NCBI GenBank assembly: GCA_963991985.1
Contig: CAXDRX010000011.1
Coordinates: 1 to 43,986 of the forward strand
DNA: 43,986 nucleotides
Source: MED-G17 sp963991985
Lineage (GTDB): Bacteria > Bacteroidota > Bacteroidia > NS11-12g > UBA9320
Direction: 5' to 3'
Below, piece after piece: positions 41,667 to 43,986 of this stretch. The position numbers were made by a program, and so were the translations under genes. The number at the start of each line of letters is the position of its first letter. The stretch's first letter is position 1. The notes beneath the pieces were generated by a model that saw nothing but the letters and a program-made list of their open reading frames with translations, had not been told where the DNA came from and ran no database searches.

Positions 41667-43848
41667 AGTTAAGTCTTGAAACTTTTACCACATTGTTTAC
41701 GGATTGGATTTCTTTGATGATATTTTCCACTTCAGAAGTACTATTTACTTCTATCATAAGCTCACCACTAAACGTTCCTTGATTTGAGGAAAAATTGATG
41801 GATTTTACATTTACATGAAGTTTGGAAGACAATTTGGTCATAAGTTGCGCAACAATGCCCATACTATCCAGACCTTCCAAATTAATTCCTACCTCATAAT
41901 TCCCATAGATGCCTTTTTTATTTGCCCAAGTTGCTTGAATAATTCTATAACCAAATTGTGACATCAAACGTATTGCATTCGCACAGTTTATTCGATGAAT
42001 CTTAACGCCTTCGCTTACCGTAATAAAACCAATAATTTCATCCCCTGGAATGGGTGCACAACATTTGGCCAATTGGTACTTCATATCCGCATCACCTTGG
42101 CCAATAACTATTTTACTTTTTATTTGAGCGTCCTTTGATTGTGATGAAATTGTCTTGGAAAAGACAGCCGTTGGTTTTTCTTCCAAAATATTTTTAAGTT
42201 TTATCTCTTCACTTTTGATTTTACCTTGCTGAAATAAAAAAAATAGGTCTTGCTCATTTAGCAAACCAAAATGTTGAACCATTTTTAAAATATTTTTTGA
42301 AGAAAAAGTAATTTTATTTCTTTTAAATTTTTTGGCCAATGACTCTCTGCCAATTTTTGCCAATTCTCTTTTTTCTGACTTTAAGGTTTGCTTTATTTTG
42401 CTTTTTGCTCTCCCTGTTTGAACATAATTCAACCAATTTTTATTGGGCTTTTGTTTGGCACTTGTAATTATTTCCACTTGATCTCCATTGGTAAGTTTGT
42501 GCTGAATCGAAACCAATTTGTGATTGACTTTTGCACCAATACATTTTTCGCCTACTTGTGTATGGATAGCAAATGCAAAATCCAATGCAGAAGAATTGGT
42601 TGGCAATTGAATCAATTCCCCTTTTGGTGTAAAGACATAGATTTCCTCAGAAAAAAGATCACCCTTTATGTCATCTAAAAAATCGAGAGCCATCTCTTCT
42701 TTTGCCTCCAATACCTCTCGAACTTTTTCGAGCCAGGTATCCAATCCTGAAGCATCATTGTTCTCCTCTTTGTATTTCCAATGAGCAGCATAACCCCTCT
42801 CTGCGATTTCATCCATCCTTTTGGTGCGTATTTGGACTTCAACCCATTTCCCCCCCGGTCCCATTACAGTAGTATGTAGGCTTTCATAGCCATTGGATTT
42901 GGGATTGGACACCCAGTCTCTAAGGCGATCTGGATTGGGTATGTACAGGTTAGAAATGATAGAATATGTATTCCAGCAGGACATTTTTTCATTTTCAAGA
43001 GAAGAATCTATAATAATTCTTATCGCAAATAGGTCATAAACGTCTTCAAATTCTATTTGTTGAGATTTAATTTTCTGATTGATAGAATAAATTGATTTTG
43101 GACGTCCTTTAATTTCGAATGTTAAACCAAGCTTTTTTATTTCTTCTTTTACGGGTTTTATGAATTTACGGATGTACCTATTGCGCTGCTCTTTTGTCTC
43201 GGACAGCTTTCGTTTGATGTACAAAAAAGTATCGGGCTCTGTATATTTCAAGCCTAAATCTTCCATCTCTGTTTTTATATTGTACAAACCCAACCGATGT
43301 GCAAGTGGGGCATATAAGTAAAGTGTCTCACTTGAAATTTTAAGTTGAGCACTTCTATTCATATGATCCAGCGTTCGCATGTTGTGCAAGCGATCACAAA
43401 GTTTGATAAGTATGACTCGAACATCTTCACCTAGTGTTAGCATCATTTTCTTAAAATTTTCCGCTTGTGGAGAACTTCTGTGGTCAAAAACACCTGATAT
43501 TTTTGTCAATCCATCAATAATTTGAGCTATTTTTTTTCCAAATTTTTCCTCTATAATTTCTAAAGTAGTATTGGTATCTTCAACCACATCATGCAACAGA
43601 GCACATACAATGGAAGTTGTTCCTAACCCTATTTCTTGCACTGCAATTTTAGCCACCGACAATGGGTGAAGAATATAAGGTTCACCTGACTTTCTTCTCA
43701 TATTACTGTGCGCTTTTACTGCCAAATCAAATGCGCTTCTGATGACTTTTACATCCCCTTTTTCTCTAATTCTTGAAGATGCTTTAAGTAAATTCCTATA
43801 TTCTTTTACAATCTTTTTATTTTCTATTTCATCACTTTCTTTTAGCAT
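41638..43848 (-). CDS. relA: Bifunctional RelA/SpoT-family (p)ppGpp synthetase/hydrolase
   Basis: A 736-residue Rel enzyme with the complete set of domains. The HD hydrolase domain (HSNMRRKSGEPYILHPLSVA, LLHDVVEDTNTTL, LCDRLHNMRTLDHM) covers about residues 45-200. The synthetase domain (GRPKSIYSINQKI, NGYESLHTTVMGPGGKWVE, AERGYAAHWKYKE) covers about 240-370. A TGS domain (IYVFTPKGELIQLPTNSSAL) is near 405-465, and helical/zinc-finger and ACT regions (AKCCAPIPGDEIIGF, then the C-terminal ~75 residues) follow. The intact HDxxED motif indicates that hydrolase activity is kept. It heads the relA-fur-purA unit from a promoter box 7 bases upstream. Confidence 0.95.
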   Translation of the reverse strand: MLKESDEIENKKIVKEYRNLLKASSRIREKGDVKVIRSAFDLAVKAHSNMRRKSGEPYILHPLSVAKIAVQEIGLGTTSIVCALLHDVVEDTNTTLEIIEEKFGKKIAQIIDGLTKISGVFDHRSSPQAENFKKMMLTLGEDVRVILIKLCDRLHNMRTLDHMNRSAQLKISSETLYLYAPLAHRLGLYNIKTEMEDLGLKYTEPDTFLYIKRKLSETKEQRNRYIRKFIKPVKEEIKKLGLTFEIKGRPKSIYSINQKIKSQQIEFEDVYDLFAIRIIIDSSLENEKMSCWNTYSIISNLYIPNPDRLRDWVSNPKSNGYESLHTTVMGPGGKWVEVQIRTKRMDEIAERGYAAHWKYKEENNDASGLDTWLEKVREVLEAKEEMALDFLDDIKGDLFSEEIYVFTPKGELIQLPTNSSALDFAFAIHTQVGEKCIGAKVNHKLVSIQHKLTNGDQVEIITSAKQKPNKNWLNYVQTGRAKSKIKQTLKSEKRELAKIGRESLAKKFKRNKITFSSKNILKMVQHFGLLNEQDLFFLFQQGKIKSEEIKLKNILEEKPTAVFSKTISSQSKDAQIKSKIVIGQGDADMKYQLAKCCAPIPGDEIIGFITVSEGVKIHRINCANAIRLMSQFGYRIIQATWANKKGIYGNYEVGINLEGLDSMGIVAQLMTKLSSKLHVNVKSINFSSNQGTFSGELMIEVNSTSEVENIIKEIQSVNNVVKVSRLNFEENSTFDK

Positions 43849-43855
43849 TGTCTTC

Positions 43856-43863
43856 CAAAATTA
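43856..43863 (-). promoter_or_regulatory. -7 box of relA
   Basis: On the minus strand TAATTTTG matches TAnnTTTG exactly and ends 7 bases before the relA ATG, which points to a nearly leaderless mRNA. A T-rich run lies at the -33 distance, but no TTG. Confidence 0.5.
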
Positions 43864-43882
43864 GTAGAATGGTATGGTATAA

Positions 43883-43911
43883 AAAAAGACCAACCAACGG
43901 TTGATCTTTTT
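43883..43911 (-). terminator. Rho-independent terminator of the gene entering from the right edge
   Basis: The arms AAAAAGACCAACC and GGTTGATCTTTTT flank a 3-base loop. Read as minus-strand RNA all pairs form, including one U-G pair; on the plus strand the same position is a C-A mismatch. A run of U follows on the minus strand. It lies 25 bases past the stop of the truncated minus-strand gene and upstream of the relA promoter. Confidence 0.75.
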
Positions 43912-43935
43912 ATTACAAATGATTTTTTATTCCTT

Positions 43936-43986
43936 TTACCTCAGAAGCGTAATGGTTCCTGTATAGGTAAATTCTTCATCTCCGAG
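43936..43986 (-). CDS. C-terminal end of an unidentified minus-strand gene
   Basis: The minus-strand frame from the window edge reads LGDEEFTYTGTITLLR and ends at TAA (43936-43938), just before the terminator at 43883-43911. Only 16 codons are inside the window, too few for a family call; the alternating pattern suggests a final beta strand. The stop-terminator arrangement supports this frame over the other two. Confidence 0.5.
   Translation of the reverse strand, partial: LGDEEFTYTGTITLLR

Noticed and set aside
1..43986. CRISPR arrays, insertion sequences, integrases, toxin-antitoxin pairs or phage genes
   Set aside because: I looked for repeated spacers, transposase motifs and terminal inverted repeats and saw none; the window reads as ordinary core chromosome.

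Overview
This window looks like chromosomal DNA from a free-living, non-Bacteroidales member of the Bacteroidota, possibly Saprospiria-, Cytophagia- or Flavobacteriia-like; I cannot fix the class. The evidence is: AT-rich DNA with little Shine-Dalgarno signal; -7 boxes of the Bacteroidota type (TAnnTTTG, sometimes TAnnTTCG) close to start codons; a type 9 secretion sorting tail on a large extracellular protein; a TonB-dependent receptor with a carboxypeptidase-like N-terminal domain; a BatA-type protein; atpD-atpC split from the rest of the ATP synthase; and a complete lower mevalonate pathway. No phage, insertion sequence, CRISPR array or integrase was seen. Gene density is very high and many neighbours overlap by 1-41 bases.

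Left part (1-11181, + strand): a truncated YifB-type ATPase, a tRNA-Arg(UCG) on the other strand, a 1030-residue secreted beta-propeller protein, a DUF2797 protein that has lost its zinc cysteines, and then a tight isoprenoid operon: fni, class II HMG-CoA reductase, a GYDIA-type GHMP kinase, diphosphomevalonate decarboxylase, mevalonate kinase and a UbiA-family prenyltransferase. HMG-CoA synthase (mvaS) lies alone at 33-34.5 kb. Together these cover HMG-CoA to IPP/DMAPP; only the thiolase is absent, and the GHMP kinase is the candidate phosphomevalonate kinase.

Middle part (11165-33083): a polysaccharide-deacetylase-like protein and an acyl-CoA dehydrogenase (-), a TonB-dependent receptor (+), an RluA-family pseudouridine synthase (-), a sugar-phosphate isomerase with pdxJ, atpD-atpC (+), a minus-strand run for envelope glycan/lipid work (glycosyltransferase, LpxH-like phosphoesterase, polyprenol-phosphate glycosyltransferase, transaldolase-like aldolase), and a long plus-strand run: BatA-type protein, catalytically dead dihydroorotase homologue, membrane GT2, lipB, 3'-5' exonuclease, SAM methyltransferase, then an OmpA-family protein and a secreted thioredoxin-like protein.

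Right part (33088-43986): mvaS (-), a PlsC-type acyltransferase (+), 3-hydroxyacyl-CoA dehydrogenase, folE and a PTPS/QueD homologue (-), an ECF sigma factor translationally coupled to a two-domain lycopene cyclase (+), then an unrecognised protein, purA, a Fur-family regulator and a bifunctional RelA/SpoT (-). The 260-base spacer between the PTPS gene and the sigma factor carries six TAAACA/TGTTTA hexamers, an 11-bp inverted repeat and a 20-bp phased repeat. It is the strongest unexplained regulatory signal I found. Mevalonate enzymes, the prenyltransferase and lycopene cyclase suggest an isoprenoid/carotenoid theme, but crtB, crtI and crtZ are not in this window.
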